NCBI GenBank assembly: GCA_023451115.1
Contig: JAEXFV010000034.1
Span: 1 to 30,767, forward strand
DNA from: Bacillota bacterium
Lineage (GTDB): Bacteria > Bacillota > Clostridia > Christensenellales > CAG-138
Length of the DNA stretch: 30,767 nt
Direction of reading: 5' to 3'
How positions within the stretch are numbered: position 1 is the stretch's first letter; each line of letters starts with the position of its first letter. Shown here in pieces: positions 1 to 6,607 of this stretch. Made by a program: the position numbers and the translations under genes. The notes under the pieces are model-generated. The model saw nothing but the letters and a program-made list of their open reading frames with translations. It ran no database searches and was not told the origin of the DNA.

Positions 1-42
1 GTCTGGGCTTTTCGTGCCTGCATCTAAATTGACCGGCAATGT

Positions 43-118
43 TGGAGCTGGTGATCAGATTCGAACTGACTACCTCGTCATTACCAATGACGTGCTCTAC
101 CTACTGAGCTACACCAGC
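43..118 (-). tRNA. tRNA-Thr (anticodon GGT)
   Basis: On the minus strand the sequence folds as a complete cloverleaf. A 7-bp acceptor stem (GCTGGTG with CACCAGC), a D arm, an anticodon stem CGTCA/TGACG around loop TTGGTAA and a T arm with TTCGAAT are all visible. The anticodon GGT reads threonine ACC/ACU codons. The 3' CCA is encoded (complement of 43-45) after discriminator T. The gene is 76 nt including CCA. Confidence 0.96.
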
Positions 119-156
119 AACCTTTTATTTTTCCGCTCACAGCGGGCAACGGTCAT

Positions 157-185
157 ATTATAGCGAATACCTTCACGTTTGGCAA
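157..185 (-). promoter_or_regulatory. Promoter of tRNA-Thr
   Basis: Read on the minus strand there is a -35 box TTGCCA (180-185), a 17-nt spacer and a perfect -10 box TATAAT (157-162). Transcription would begin near 150, about 30 nt before the tRNA 5' end. The stretch from here to 382 contains no gene I can support. Confidence 0.75.
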
Positions 186-382
186 GTGTTTTCTATGGAA
201 AAGATGATACATTTTCGAAAAAATCTCACAGCAGGCAAAAATACCTGTCTTATTCCTTTGTATATCCCTGCTCCGCCTCAACTTTTCTTTTGCTTTTGGG
301 AATAAAAACAAAGCCGGCTGATAAGCTTGGCCCCTTTTCTGGGTATTTTTTAATATTTATTCAATATTTCCATAAAATAGGG

Positions 383-410
383 TTGATTTCCCTGAGATTA
401 ATAGTATAAT
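383..410 (+). promoter_or_regulatory. Promoter of the amino acid ABC transporter operon
   Basis: A -35 box TTGATT (383-388), a 16-nt spacer and a perfect -10 box TATAAT (405-410) precede the binding-protein gene. The predicted start near 417 gives a leader of about 42 nt that ends with the ribosome binding site GGAAAGGAA (441-449). Confidence 0.75.
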
Positions 411-458
411 TATACGAAGTAAAAAGTTTTCATTCAAAAAGGAAAGGAACGTAACATC

Positions 459-1241
459 ATGAAGAAAACGAAACTGATTGCCCTAACATTGGTTATCGTA
501 ATGGCGTTGAGCGCTCTGATTATGGGCGGTTGCGCAAAAAAATCCGCTGTAGAAAAAATTAAGGAAGCCGGCAAGATCGTAATGCTGACCAACGCCGCTT
601 TCCCTCCCTTTGAATATTTAGGCGCTGACAATGCTGTTGCAGGCGTGGATGCGGACATCGCCAAGGCGATTGCCGACGAACTGGGCGTGGAGTTGGAAAT
701 CGTGGATATGGATTTTGACGGCATCGTGGGTGCAATTCAGTCCGGCAAGGGCGACTTGGGCGTAGCCGGCATGACCGCTAATGACGAGCGCCGCAAGAGC
801 GTGGATTTCTCTATCAATTATGTTGACACTGCCCAGATGATCATCGTGCAGGAAGGCAGCGCCATTGCTTCTCCCGATGACCTGACCGGCAAAACCATTG
901 GCGTGCAAATGGGCACCACCGGCGACCTGTATGCCTCCGACTATGTAGAGGGTGCAAACATTCAACGCCTGAAAACCGGCGCTGACGCGGGCGCTGCTCT
1001 GGCCAACGGCCAGCTGGACGCCGTGGTAATCGACGCTATGCCTGCTCAGCAGATCGTTGCGGCAAACCCTGGCCTGGTTGTATTGGAAGAGCCTCTCACC
1101 GAAGAGCAGTACGCCATCGCCATTGCCAAAGGCAACGATGATTTGAAGGCAGTGGTAGACGAAGTTCTGCAAAAGCTGCTGGACGATGGCACCATTGACG
1201 CGCTGATCGAGCAGCACATGTCTGCTTCCGCAGGCGCATAA
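459..1241 (+). CDS. Amino acid ABC transporter substrate-binding lipoprotein
   Basis: This is a 260-residue solute-binding protein of family 3, the type that captures polar amino acids outside the membrane and passes them to a GlnP/GlnQ-like permease and ATPase. The N-terminus is a lipoprotein signal: lysines at 2, 3 and 5, a hydrophobic run, and a lipobox ending MGGC with the lipidated Cys at residue 25. The body starts with the usual strand leading into PPFEY and has the GVDADIAKAIADELG and ANDERRKSVDFS segments typical of the family. The ATG at 459 follows GGAAAGGAA. It is the first gene of a three-gene operon with the permease and ATPase behind it. Which amino acid is bound cannot be told from sequence. 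A hairpin after the stop probably raises its expression over the membrane parts. Confidence 0.95.
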   Translation: MKKTKLIALTLVIVMALSALIMGGCAKKSAVEKIKEAGKIVMLTNAAFPPFEYLGADNAVAGVDADIAKAIADELGVELEIVDMDFDGIVGAIQSGKGDLGVAGMTANDERRKSVDFSINYVDTAQMIIVQEGSAIASPDDLTGKTIGVQMGTTGDLYASDYVEGANIQRLKTGADAGAALANGQLDAVVIDAMPAQQIVAANPGLVVLEEPLTEEQYAIAIAKGNDDLKAVVDEVLQKLLDDGTIDALIEQHMSASAGA

Positions 1242-1259
1242 GCCACGCGGGAAACCACA

Positions 1260-1290
1260 ACAGGGGGAAGTTGCCCTTCCCCCTGTTTTG
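1260..1290 (+). terminator. Attenuating terminator between binding protein and permease
   Basis: A perfect 11-bp stem (ACAGGGGGAAG with CTTCCCCCTGT) and a 5-nt loop, followed by TTTGTTCGTT, lies 18 nt after the binding-protein stop. No promoter is obvious before the next gene, so the hairpin most likely terminates only part of the transcripts, giving excess binding protein, as is common for such operons. It could instead be a full terminator with an unseen promoter behind it. Confidence 0.75.
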
Positions 1291-1338
1291 TTCGTTATAA
1301 CGGCAGGCTGGATATCACCCGCTACCGGTGGTTGTAAC

Positions 1339-1424
1339 AAAGCATAAGCTTTGGCATTTCTTCTAAAATGAAGTTTCCAAAGCCATAAGGTTGTGGGGGA
1401 AGGCAGTCCAAGCCTCTGGCTTTG
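1339..1424 (+). promoter_or_regulatory. Structured leader with competing helices before the permease
   Basis: Between the attenuator and the permease are segments that can pair in more than one way. AAAGC (1339-1343) can pair with the start of GCTTTGG (1348-1354). GCTTTGG also pairs perfectly with CCAAAGC (1377-1383). CAAAGCC (1378-1384) in turn pairs perfectly with GGCTTTG (1418-1424), which also faces CCAAGCC (1408-1414) with one mismatch. The layout is switch-like, but I match it to no known riboswitch class. Confidence 0.35.
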
Positions 1425-1465
1425 ACATAAAACCTTGTTGAAATCCTGGAAATCCAATGATTTTC
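1408..1465 (+). repeat. Two-hairpin leader element, copy A
   Basis: Hairpin I is CCAAGCC-TCT-GGCTTTG (1408-1424, one mismatch). A linker carries CCTTG (1433-1437) and TGAAATCC (1439-1446). Hairpin II is GGAAATC-CAAT-GATTTTC (1448-1465). The permease ribosome binding site follows directly. Positions 1424-1457 match 2962-2995 at 26 of 34 bases without gaps. Confidence 0.55.
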
Positions 1466-1482
1466 GGGGGAGGAGACGAAAT

Positions 1483-2181
1483 ATGTGGAGTAATTTTGGC
1501 CAGCAAATCTATGACAACATCGTAAAAGACGGCCGCTATATGCTATATTTGGAGGGGCTGGGCAACACGCTCATCATCACGCTGGGAGCTGCCATTTTAG
1601 GCATATTCCTGGGCACGCTGGTGGCGATTTGCAAAGTTTACGCCAAGGATAACAAGGCATTGAGGCCGTTGGAAATCCTCTGCGACGTTTATCTCACCGT
1701 CATTCGGGGTACGCCTATGATGGTGCAGGTGATGATTTTCGCCTTTGTCGTGTTTGCTTCCGTTGGGTTTGAGAGCATGGTATATGTAGCGATGCTGGCT
1801 TTCGGCATCAATTCCGGCGCTTATGTGGCGGAGATTGTGCGCGCTGGTATCCAGGCGGTAAACATTGGCCAAACTGAGGCCGGGCGCAGCCTGGGACTTA
1901 CCAAGAACATGACCATGCGCTATATTGTCATCCCTCAGGCTGTGAAAAACATCCTGCCGGCGCTGGCCAACGAGGCCATCGTGCTCTTTAAGGAAACCGC
2001 CATTGTGGGCTATATCGCCATCAAAGACCTGACCTATGCTGCCACCCTGATCCGCTCCCGCACTTACAGCGCGCTGGTGCCCCTGTTGTTTATCGCGCTG
2101 ATTTATCTGGCGGTTGTGATGTTAATGACATGGGGGCTGCGCAAACTGGAAAGGAGGCTGGGCAAGAGTGATAAGCGTTAA
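1483..2181 (+). CDS. Amino acid ABC transporter permease
   Basis: This 232-residue integral membrane protein belongs to the His/Glu/Gln/Arg/opine permease family. It forms the channel through which the operon's binding protein and ATPase import a polar amino acid. Visible family marks are the first transmembrane segment LGNTLIITLGAAILGIFLGT, the TVIRGTPMMVQ segment, and the EAGRSLGLTKNMTMRYIVIPQA loop that docks on the ATPase. I choose the ATG at 1483 because GGGGGAGGAG (1466-1475) sits 7 nt upstream; an in-frame ATG at 1435 would add 16 residues that overlap the leader hairpins and look unlike a permease start. The 3' end overlaps the ATPase gene by 14 nt, implying translational coupling. 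Confidence 0.94.
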   Translation: MWSNFGQQIYDNIVKDGRYMLYLEGLGNTLIITLGAAILGIFLGTLVAICKVYAKDNKALRPLEILCDVYLTVIRGTPMMVQVMIFAFVVFASVGFESMVYVAMLAFGINSGAYVAEIVRAGIQAVNIGQTEAGRSLGLTKNMTMRYIVIPQAVKNILPALANEAIVLFKETAIVGYIAIKDLTYAATLIRSRTYSALVPLLFIALIYLAVVMLMTWGLRKLERRLGKSDKR

Positions 2182-2893
2182 AGACCTTTGCAAGCATTTT
2201 GGGGAGATTAAAGCGGTTAACGGCGTGACCCAGACCATCAAAAAGGGAGAGAAAGTGGTCATCGTAGGGCCCTCCGGCTGCGGCAAGTCCACCTTCCTGC
2301 GCTGCCTCAATCTGTTGGAAACGCCAACTTCCGGAGAAGTTTGGTTTGAAGGCCAGCAGATCAACGATGGCAAATGCGATGTGGATAAATTGCGTCAGAA
2401 GATGGGTATGGTATTTCAGCAGTTTAACCTGTTTCCACACAAAACCATCCGGGAGAATATTATCCTCGCCCCTACCAAGCTCAACCTGATGAGCCGGGAA
2501 GAGGCGAACGACAACGCCTCCCGGTTGCTCAGCCGCATTGGCCTGTTGGACAAGGCGGATGTTTATCCAGCCCAGCTCTCCGGCGGGCAACAACAGCGTA
2601 TTGCCATCGTGCGTGCGTTGGCCATGAATCCGGACGTGATGCTGTTTGACGAGCCTACCAGCGCGCTGGATCCAGAGATGGTAGGCGAGGTGTTGCAGGT
2701 TATGAAAGAATTGGCGGAAGAGGGCATGACCATGGTAGTGGTAACCCACGAAATGGGGTTTGCCCGGGAAGTAGCCACCCGCTGCCTCTTTATGGAAGGC
2801 GGTTTGGTACTGGAAGAAAACGAACCGCAGACTTTCTTTAGCAACCCGCAGCATCCCAGGTTGCAGGACTTTTTGTCCAAGGTGCTACACTAG
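2168..2893 (+). CDS. Amino acid ABC transporter ATP-binding protein (GlnQ-like)
   Basis: This 241-residue cytoplasmic ATPase powers the importer. All ABC motifs are intact and in order: Walker A GPSGCGKST, Q-loop VFQQFNLFP, signature LSGGQQQR, Walker B VMLFDEPTSALD and the switch His in VTHEMGF. Its length is normal for polar amino acid ATPases. The start is a GTG at 2168 inside the end of the permease gene, with AAAGGAGG (2150-2157) 10 nt upstream. It is the last gene of the three-gene operon. Substrate specificity is not readable from this subunit. Confidence 0.95.
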   Translation: MISVKDLCKHFGEIKAVNGVTQTIKKGEKVVIVGPSGCGKSTFLRCLNLLETPTSGEVWFEGQQINDGKCDVDKLRQKMGMVFQQFNLFPHKTIRENIILAPTKLNLMSREEANDNASRLLSRIGLLDKADVYPAQLSGGQQQRIAIVRALAMNPDVMLFDEPTSALDPEMVGEVLQVMKELAEEGMTMVVVTHEMGFAREVATRCLFMEGGLVLEENEPQTFFSNPQHPRLQDFLSKVLH

Positions 2894-2945
2894 CATCAGC
2901 GGGGTTCGCTAGGTTGGTCCATTCAGAGATGGATATTGGAGGGTG

Positions 2946-3005
2946 GTCAAAGCGAAGCTCTGACATTGCTCCTTGCTGAAATCCCCGAAGTCCAAGGGGT
3001 TCGGG
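2946..3005 (+). repeat. Two-hairpin leader element, copy B
   Basis: Hairpin I is GTCAAAGC-GAA-GCTCTGAC (2946-2964, one mismatch). A linker carries CCTTG (2971-2975) and TGAAATCC (2977-2984). Hairpin II pairs CCCGAA (2984-2989) with TTCGGG (3000-3005). It lies after the ABC ATPase gene and upstream of the M20 peptidase, but the palindrome at 3010-3043 separates it from the peptidase ribosome binding site. Confidence 0.55.
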
Positions 3006-3009
3006 AGCT

Positions 3010-3050
3010 TACATGATGATGCATAAACATGCATCATCATGTATTTTATT
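3010..3050 (+). terminator. Perfect 15-bp palindrome with T-rich tail
   Basis: Two 15-nt arms (3010-3024 and 3029-3043) are perfect reverse complements around loop AAAC and are followed by TTTTATT. That fits a terminator for the ABC operon. The stem is AT-rich and unusually long and exact, so a protein-binding operator for the peptidase gene is the main alternative. Confidence 0.6.
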
Positions 3051-3077
3051 CAACGTTTATTTTTAAGGAGGCAGGCG

Positions 3078-4367
3078 ATGGAACACCATCCGGCAATCCA
3101 GCGGTTGTTAGAAGCAATTCGCATCCCTACCATCTCCTACGATGAAGAAGCGTTGCGGGACTATGGCCCTTTTTTAGCCTTTCACCAGTGGCTAGAGCAG
3201 GCCTATCCATTGATGCATCAGCGCATGGAGCGGGAACTGGTCGACGGGTATGCCCTGCTTTACCGTTGGCCGGGCAAAGATCCGGCAGCGGCCCCTGCCA
3301 TGTTCATGGCACATATGGATGTGGTCCCTCCAGGCCCGGATGGGGATTGGCGTTATCCCCCTTTTGAAGGCATACTGGAAGGCGGGCAGATCTGGGGCCG
3401 GGGCAGCCTGGACATGAAGGGGCAGCTGGTCGCCATTTGCGAGGCTAGTGAAGAGTTGCTGCGACAAGGGTTTGTGCCGCAGCGGGATATTTACCTGAGC
3501 TTTGGCTACGATGAAGAATTGATGAAGGAACCCAGCGCCGCCAAGGCAGCCCGGCTGCTGCAAAGCCGGGGCATTCGGTTTTCCCTTATCGTTGACGAAG
3601 GAATTGTTCCTGATTTGACGCCCCTTGGCATTCAACAAAACATCATTGCCTTGTGCGTAGCAGAAAAGGGGTATGCGGATATCCGCCTCAACGTACAGGG
3701 GGCTGCAGGCCATTCCAGCGCCCCGCCTCCGGCCACCGCTTTGGGCGGGCTTGCCCGGGCTATTGTGGCTATTGAGGACAATCCTATGCCCCGCAGGCTG
3801 GAAGGCGCAGGCCCCACTGGCGCTTTGTTATCCGCCCTGGCTCCCCTATCCCCTTTTGGGCAGGACTTACCTGCTTTGTTTCTTAACGCCCCCAAGCTAG
3901 ATGCTTTAACCCATACCACCATGGCCCCCACTATGGCCAAAGGGGCGGATATGAGCAATGTGCTTCCGAAAACGGCAAGTGCAGTGGTAAACGTGCGCAT
4001 CGCCCCCTGGGATACCCTAGAAGGGGTGTTGACGCATTTGCACACCATTGCGCCCCAGGCACAGCCGGAAATCCTGCTTTATAATCCGCCGGTTGCTGCC
4101 GCCGATTTACAGGGGGCAGCTTACCAGCACCTGTTGCGCTGTGCCCGGGAGGCGTTCCCTCAATTGCCGGTGTTACCCTATGTGATGACAGCAGCCACCG
4201 ACTCACGCTGCTTTGTAAATTTATGCCATAATATCCTCAGGGTAACCCCTTTCCCAGGTGCAGACGCAGCCTTGATGCACGCGCCAGACGAGCGAATTCC
4301 TGCAGCATCTTTTCTCGAGGCCATTTCTTTTTTCCAGTTATTGATTGCAAAGATGAAAGAGTTATGA
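3078..4367 (+). CDS. M20 family metallopeptidase (PM20D1/carboxypeptidase S-like)
   Basis: This is a 429-residue di-zinc hydrolase that would cleave an amide bond next to an amino acid, in the cytoplasm since no signal peptide is seen. The metal and catalytic residues of the M20 family are readable: His79 and Asp81 in AHMDVVP, Asp112 in GRGSLDMKG, Glu146 and Glu147 in YDEELMKE, Asp173 in VDEGI and His401 near the C-terminus. The segment WRYPPFEGILEGGQIWGRGSLDMKG, read in parts, resembles the PM20D1 and carboxypeptidase S branch, whose members act on N-acyl amino acids or glycyl dipeptides. The ATG at 3078 follows AAGGAGG by 6 nt; an earlier in-frame ATG at 3039 lies inside the palindrome. Substrate is unknown. 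Confidence 0.9.
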   Translation: MEHHPAIQRLLEAIRIPTISYDEEALRDYGPFLAFHQWLEQAYPLMHQRMERELVDGYALLYRWPGKDPAAAPAMFMAHMDVVPPGPDGDWRYPPFEGILEGGQIWGRGSLDMKGQLVAICEASEELLRQGFVPQRDIYLSFGYDEELMKEPSAAKAARLLQSRGIRFSLIVDEGIVPDLTPLGIQQNIIALCVAEKGYADIRLNVQGAAGHSSAPPPATALGGLARAIVAIEDNPMPRRLEGAGPTGALLSALAPLSPFGQDLPALFLNAPKLDALTHTTMAPTMAKGADMSNVLPKTASAVVNVRIAPWDTLEGVLTHLHTIAPQAQPEILLYNPPVAAADLQGAAYQHLLRCAREAFPQLPVLPYVMTAATDSRCFVNLCHNILRVTPFPGADAALMHAPDERIPAASFLEAISFFQLLIAKMKEL

Positions 4368-4374
4368 ACTTTTT

Positions 4375-4404
4375 CCGCTGGGGCTCACTGAAAAGCCCCA
4401 GCGG
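4375..4404 (+). terminator. Probable terminator after the M20 peptidase
   Basis: A perfect 11-bp GC-rich stem (4375-4385 with 4394-4404) and an 8-nt loop begins 7 nt after the stop codon. The downstream T tract is weak (TTGTCATC), and the last bases abut the -35 box of the next promoter. Confidence 0.55.
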
Positions 4405-4433
4405 TTGTCATCACGCCCACTTTTCGATATAAT
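4405..4433 (+). promoter_or_regulatory. Promoter of the DegV gene pair
   Basis: A -35 box TTGTCA (4405-4410), a 17-nt spacer and a perfect -10 box TATAAT (4428-4433) lie ahead of the first DegV gene. Transcription would start near 4440, giving a leader of about 75 nt with a small hairpin CAGGGAC/GTCCCTG. Confidence 0.75.
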
Positions 4434-4513
4434 AAGTGTTGGCGAAAGTGCTTTCTACCAGGGACATTACAGTTGCGTCCCTGCGCCGCCGTATGGATGG
4501 GGGATGGTATTGT

Positions 4514-5395
4514 ATGAATGATACGACGCTGGCTTATACCGTAATGACGGATACCGGGGCAGATCTGCCCTGGCAAACGGTGCAACAGCAAGAAATTCAA
4601 ATCGCTCATCTGCATTATCAGATGGAGGATGCGGCATATGCCTATGACTTGGGGCGTAAGACCGATCTTGCCGCATTTTATTACGCCATGCGCAACGGGG
4701 CGCGAGTAAGCACCATTCCCGTATTGCCGGAAGGATTTTGCACGTTATGGGAGCCTGTGCTCAGCAGCGGGCGGGACATTCTGCAGCTCACCATTTCCCG
4801 CCGCATGAGCAATACCTTTCAAGCAGCCCAGGCAGCCCGGCTGACCATGCTGGCCAAATACCCTGTGCGGCGGATCGTGGTAGTTGACACGCTATGCTGC
4901 GCCGTGGCCCAGGGAATGCTGGTTTATGAGGCCTCCCAAATGTGTCGCGAGGGCAAAAGCCTGGATGAGGTGGCAGAGTGGGCTGTACAAAACCGTCAGC
5001 ATGTTAACGGCTTATTGATGCCTGCAGAGCTTCACTGGCTCAAAGAGGGCGGCATGTATCCCGGCGGCGGGCTTAAAGCCCTGTTAGGCCGCAAATCCCT
5101 GCTCTGCGTTGACGCAAAGGGCGATTTGCATCCTTTGGGACAAGCCAAGGACGTGGAAGACGGCCTGCACAAGCTGGCCGCCGCCGTACGCAAGTCAGGC
5201 TATGCCCTCAATGACCAGGTAATCAGCGTCACCCATGCGGATGATCCGGCGCTTGCCCAACAGCTTTGCCAAGTATTGAAAGACGAGGCAGGTTGCGGGG
5301 ACATTTTGGTTTTGCCCATGTCCCCCCTCACCGGTTGCTATGCTGGCCCAGGGGCGGTAGGCGTGGCGTTTTTCGGTTCCGCCCGGGAAGGATAA
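4514..5395 (+). CDS. DegV family protein, divergent paralog
   Basis: This 293-residue protein has the DegV fold. Family members bind fatty acids and some serve as FakB subunits that present a fatty acid to FakA kinase for phosphorylation. The opening strand VMTDTGADLPW, the segment DLGRKTDLAAFYYAMRNGA, the GRDILQLTISRRMSNTF region and VVVDTLCCAVAQG align by eye with the neighbour at 5515. The conserved SSALSGTF stretch of the neighbour is changed here to SRRMSNTF, and TAQRNP is changed to TIPVLP, so lipid binding may differ. I choose the ATG at 4514 because GGGGGA lies about 10 nt upstream and the family motif starts about 10 residues in. Ligand and role are unproven. Confidence 0.85.
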   Translation: MNDTTLAYTVMTDTGADLPWQTVQQQEIQIAHLHYQMEDAAYAYDLGRKTDLAAFYYAMRNGARVSTIPVLPEGFCTLWEPVLSSGRDILQLTISRRMSNTFQAAQAARLTMLAKYPVRRIVVVDTLCCAVAQGMLVYEASQMCREGKSLDEVAEWAVQNRQHVNGLLMPAELHWLKEGGMYPGGGLKALLGRKSLLCVDAKGDLHPLGQAKDVEDGLHKLAAAVRKSGYALNDQVISVTHADDPALAQQLCQVLKDEAGCGDILVLPMSPLTGCYAGPGAVGVAFFGSAREG

Positions 5396-5438
5396 GCGCC
5401 CAACTAAAATTTCTGGCAATGAAGAAACGGTTGTTCAG

Positions 5439-5490
5439 GCCAGCAGGCCCTGGCACAGCACCGAAATCCCCCGGGGCAAAATTGCCGGGG
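5439..5490 (+). repeat. Two-hairpin leader element, copy D (weaker)
   Basis: Hairpin I is GCCAG-N6-CTGGC (5439-5454). CGAAATCC (5462-5469) takes the place of TGAAATCC. Hairpin II combines a CCCC/GGGG outer helix with GGCAA-AA-TTGCC (5475-5486). The ribosome binding site of the second DegV gene follows. Similarity to copies A and B is mostly in layout. Confidence 0.35.
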
Positions 5491-5514
5491 TAGGATGGAA
5501 GAAGGGAATATACT

Positions 5515-6393
5515 ATGAGCTTTGTCATTACAACGGAATCCAACTCTGAAATCCCCTATCAGTGGGAAGACCGGTATGGCGTGCCAGTTCTGCGCATGCC
5601 TTATACTGAGGATGGCGTGGAGCGCTTTTATGACTTGGGCAGGGAAACGGATATTCCCGCTTTTTATCAGCGCATGCGCCAAGGCGCCAATGTGTTTACC
5701 GCTCAACGCAATCCTGCGGAAATCATCGAATATTTTGAGCCGTTTCTGGCTGCGGGAAAGGATATTTTGCATATTGCGTTTTCCTCCGCCTTGTCAGGCA
5801 CATTCAACAACGAAATCATCGCCGGCAAAGAACTCATGGAAAAATACCCCGGCCGTCGCATCGAGCTGGTGGATACCCTGGCCATTTCCGTCCCACTGGG
5901 GCAGTTGGTGGAGAGAGCCAGCTTGATGCAGGAAGAGGGAAAATCCCTGGAAGAAATCCGTGACTGGGTGGAAGCCAACAAGATGCGCTCCTGTGCCTTG
6001 TTTACGGTGGATTCCCTGGAATACCTGCGCCGTGGCGGCAGGGTTAGCAACGCTGCTGCCTTTTTCGGCACCATGCTGGAGATCAAACCCGTATTGTACG
6101 AAAGCCCGGATGGCAAGCTGGTGCCCATTGATAAGGTAAAAGGGCGCAAAAAGGCCATAAAATATATCCTGGAAAAATGCGCTGCTACCATCGACCAACC
6201 TGAGGAGCAGGTAATTACCATTTGCCAGGCCGACTGCATGGATGAGGCTCTGGCTTTGGAAAAGCAGGTGCGGGAGCTGATCCGCCCCAAAGACGTGCGC
6301 ATCAACCCTGTGGGCCCTGTGATTGGCAGCCACTGTGGACCGGGCACCATTGCGCTGGTGTACTTTGGCCGCCACCGGAAAGAACTGGTATAA
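5515..6393 (+). CDS. DegV family fatty-acid-binding protein
   Basis: This 292-residue protein keeps the DegV family motifs well: TTESNSEIPY near the N-terminus, TAQRNPAEI, the IAFSSALSGTFNNEI stretch, LVDTLAISVPLGQ, the RRGGRVSNAAAFFGTMLEIKPVL segment and the C-terminal GPVIGSHCGPGTIALVYFG. In characterised members these residues hold the fatty acid carboxylate and the protein hands the lipid to a kinase. It lies 119 nt downstream of its divergent paralog and probably shares its promoter. The ATG at 5515 follows GAAGGG by 8 nt. No FakA kinase is in the window. Confidence 0.92.
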   Translation: MSFVITTESNSEIPYQWEDRYGVPVLRMPYTEDGVERFYDLGRETDIPAFYQRMRQGANVFTAQRNPAEIIEYFEPFLAAGKDILHIAFSSALSGTFNNEIIAGKELMEKYPGRRIELVDTLAISVPLGQLVERASLMQEEGKSLEEIRDWVEANKMRSCALFTVDSLEYLRRGGRVSNAAAFFGTMLEIKPVLYESPDGKLVPIDKVKGRKKAIKYILEKCAATIDQPEEQVITICQADCMDEALALEKQVRELIRPKDVRINPVGPVIGSHCGPGTIALVYFGRHRKELV

Positions 6394-6406
6394 ACGGCTA
6401 TGGTAT

Positions 6407-6438
6407 GGGGATGCTTGATTTAGCATCCCCCGCTTTTA
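6407..6438 (+). terminator. Terminator of the DegV genes
   Basis: An 8-bp perfect stem GGGGATGC/GCATCCCC (6407-6414 with 6423-6430), loop of 8 nt, followed by CGCTTTTA, lies 13 nt after the stop. Between it and 6608 I see no further gene. Confidence 0.7.
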
Positions 6439-6607
6439 TGGCTTTGTCTTTTAAGGCATATTCGCCCCATCTTCGCCCATAGTAAAATAGGTGAATACCA
6501 TCTCCAAAGCCGAAAGGGCCCGAAAAGCGCGTATCCTACCATAGCAAGAAAATTCGTTCATCATGAGTCCCCGGCATTGAAACCGCCCGGAGAAGAGAGG
6601 AGATCCT

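Noticed and set aside
179..409. Possible 76-codon gene before the ABC operon
   Set aside because: No ribosome binding site, it overlaps the tRNA-Thr promoter and the ABC promoter, and its composition does not look coding.
618..1457. Long minus-strand open frame of 279 codons
   Set aside because: It lies opposite the binding-protein gene, has no family features and runs through the attenuator; it is a shadow of the real gene.
1291..1482. Permease leader as a T-box
   Set aside because: No TGGNACC-type core and no terminator followed by a T run before the gene.
6540..6600. Possible seventh copy of the two-hairpin leader element before the beta-CASP gene (TTGAAACC near 6577)
   Set aside because: Only a short string matches and I could not draw a convincing hairpin I.
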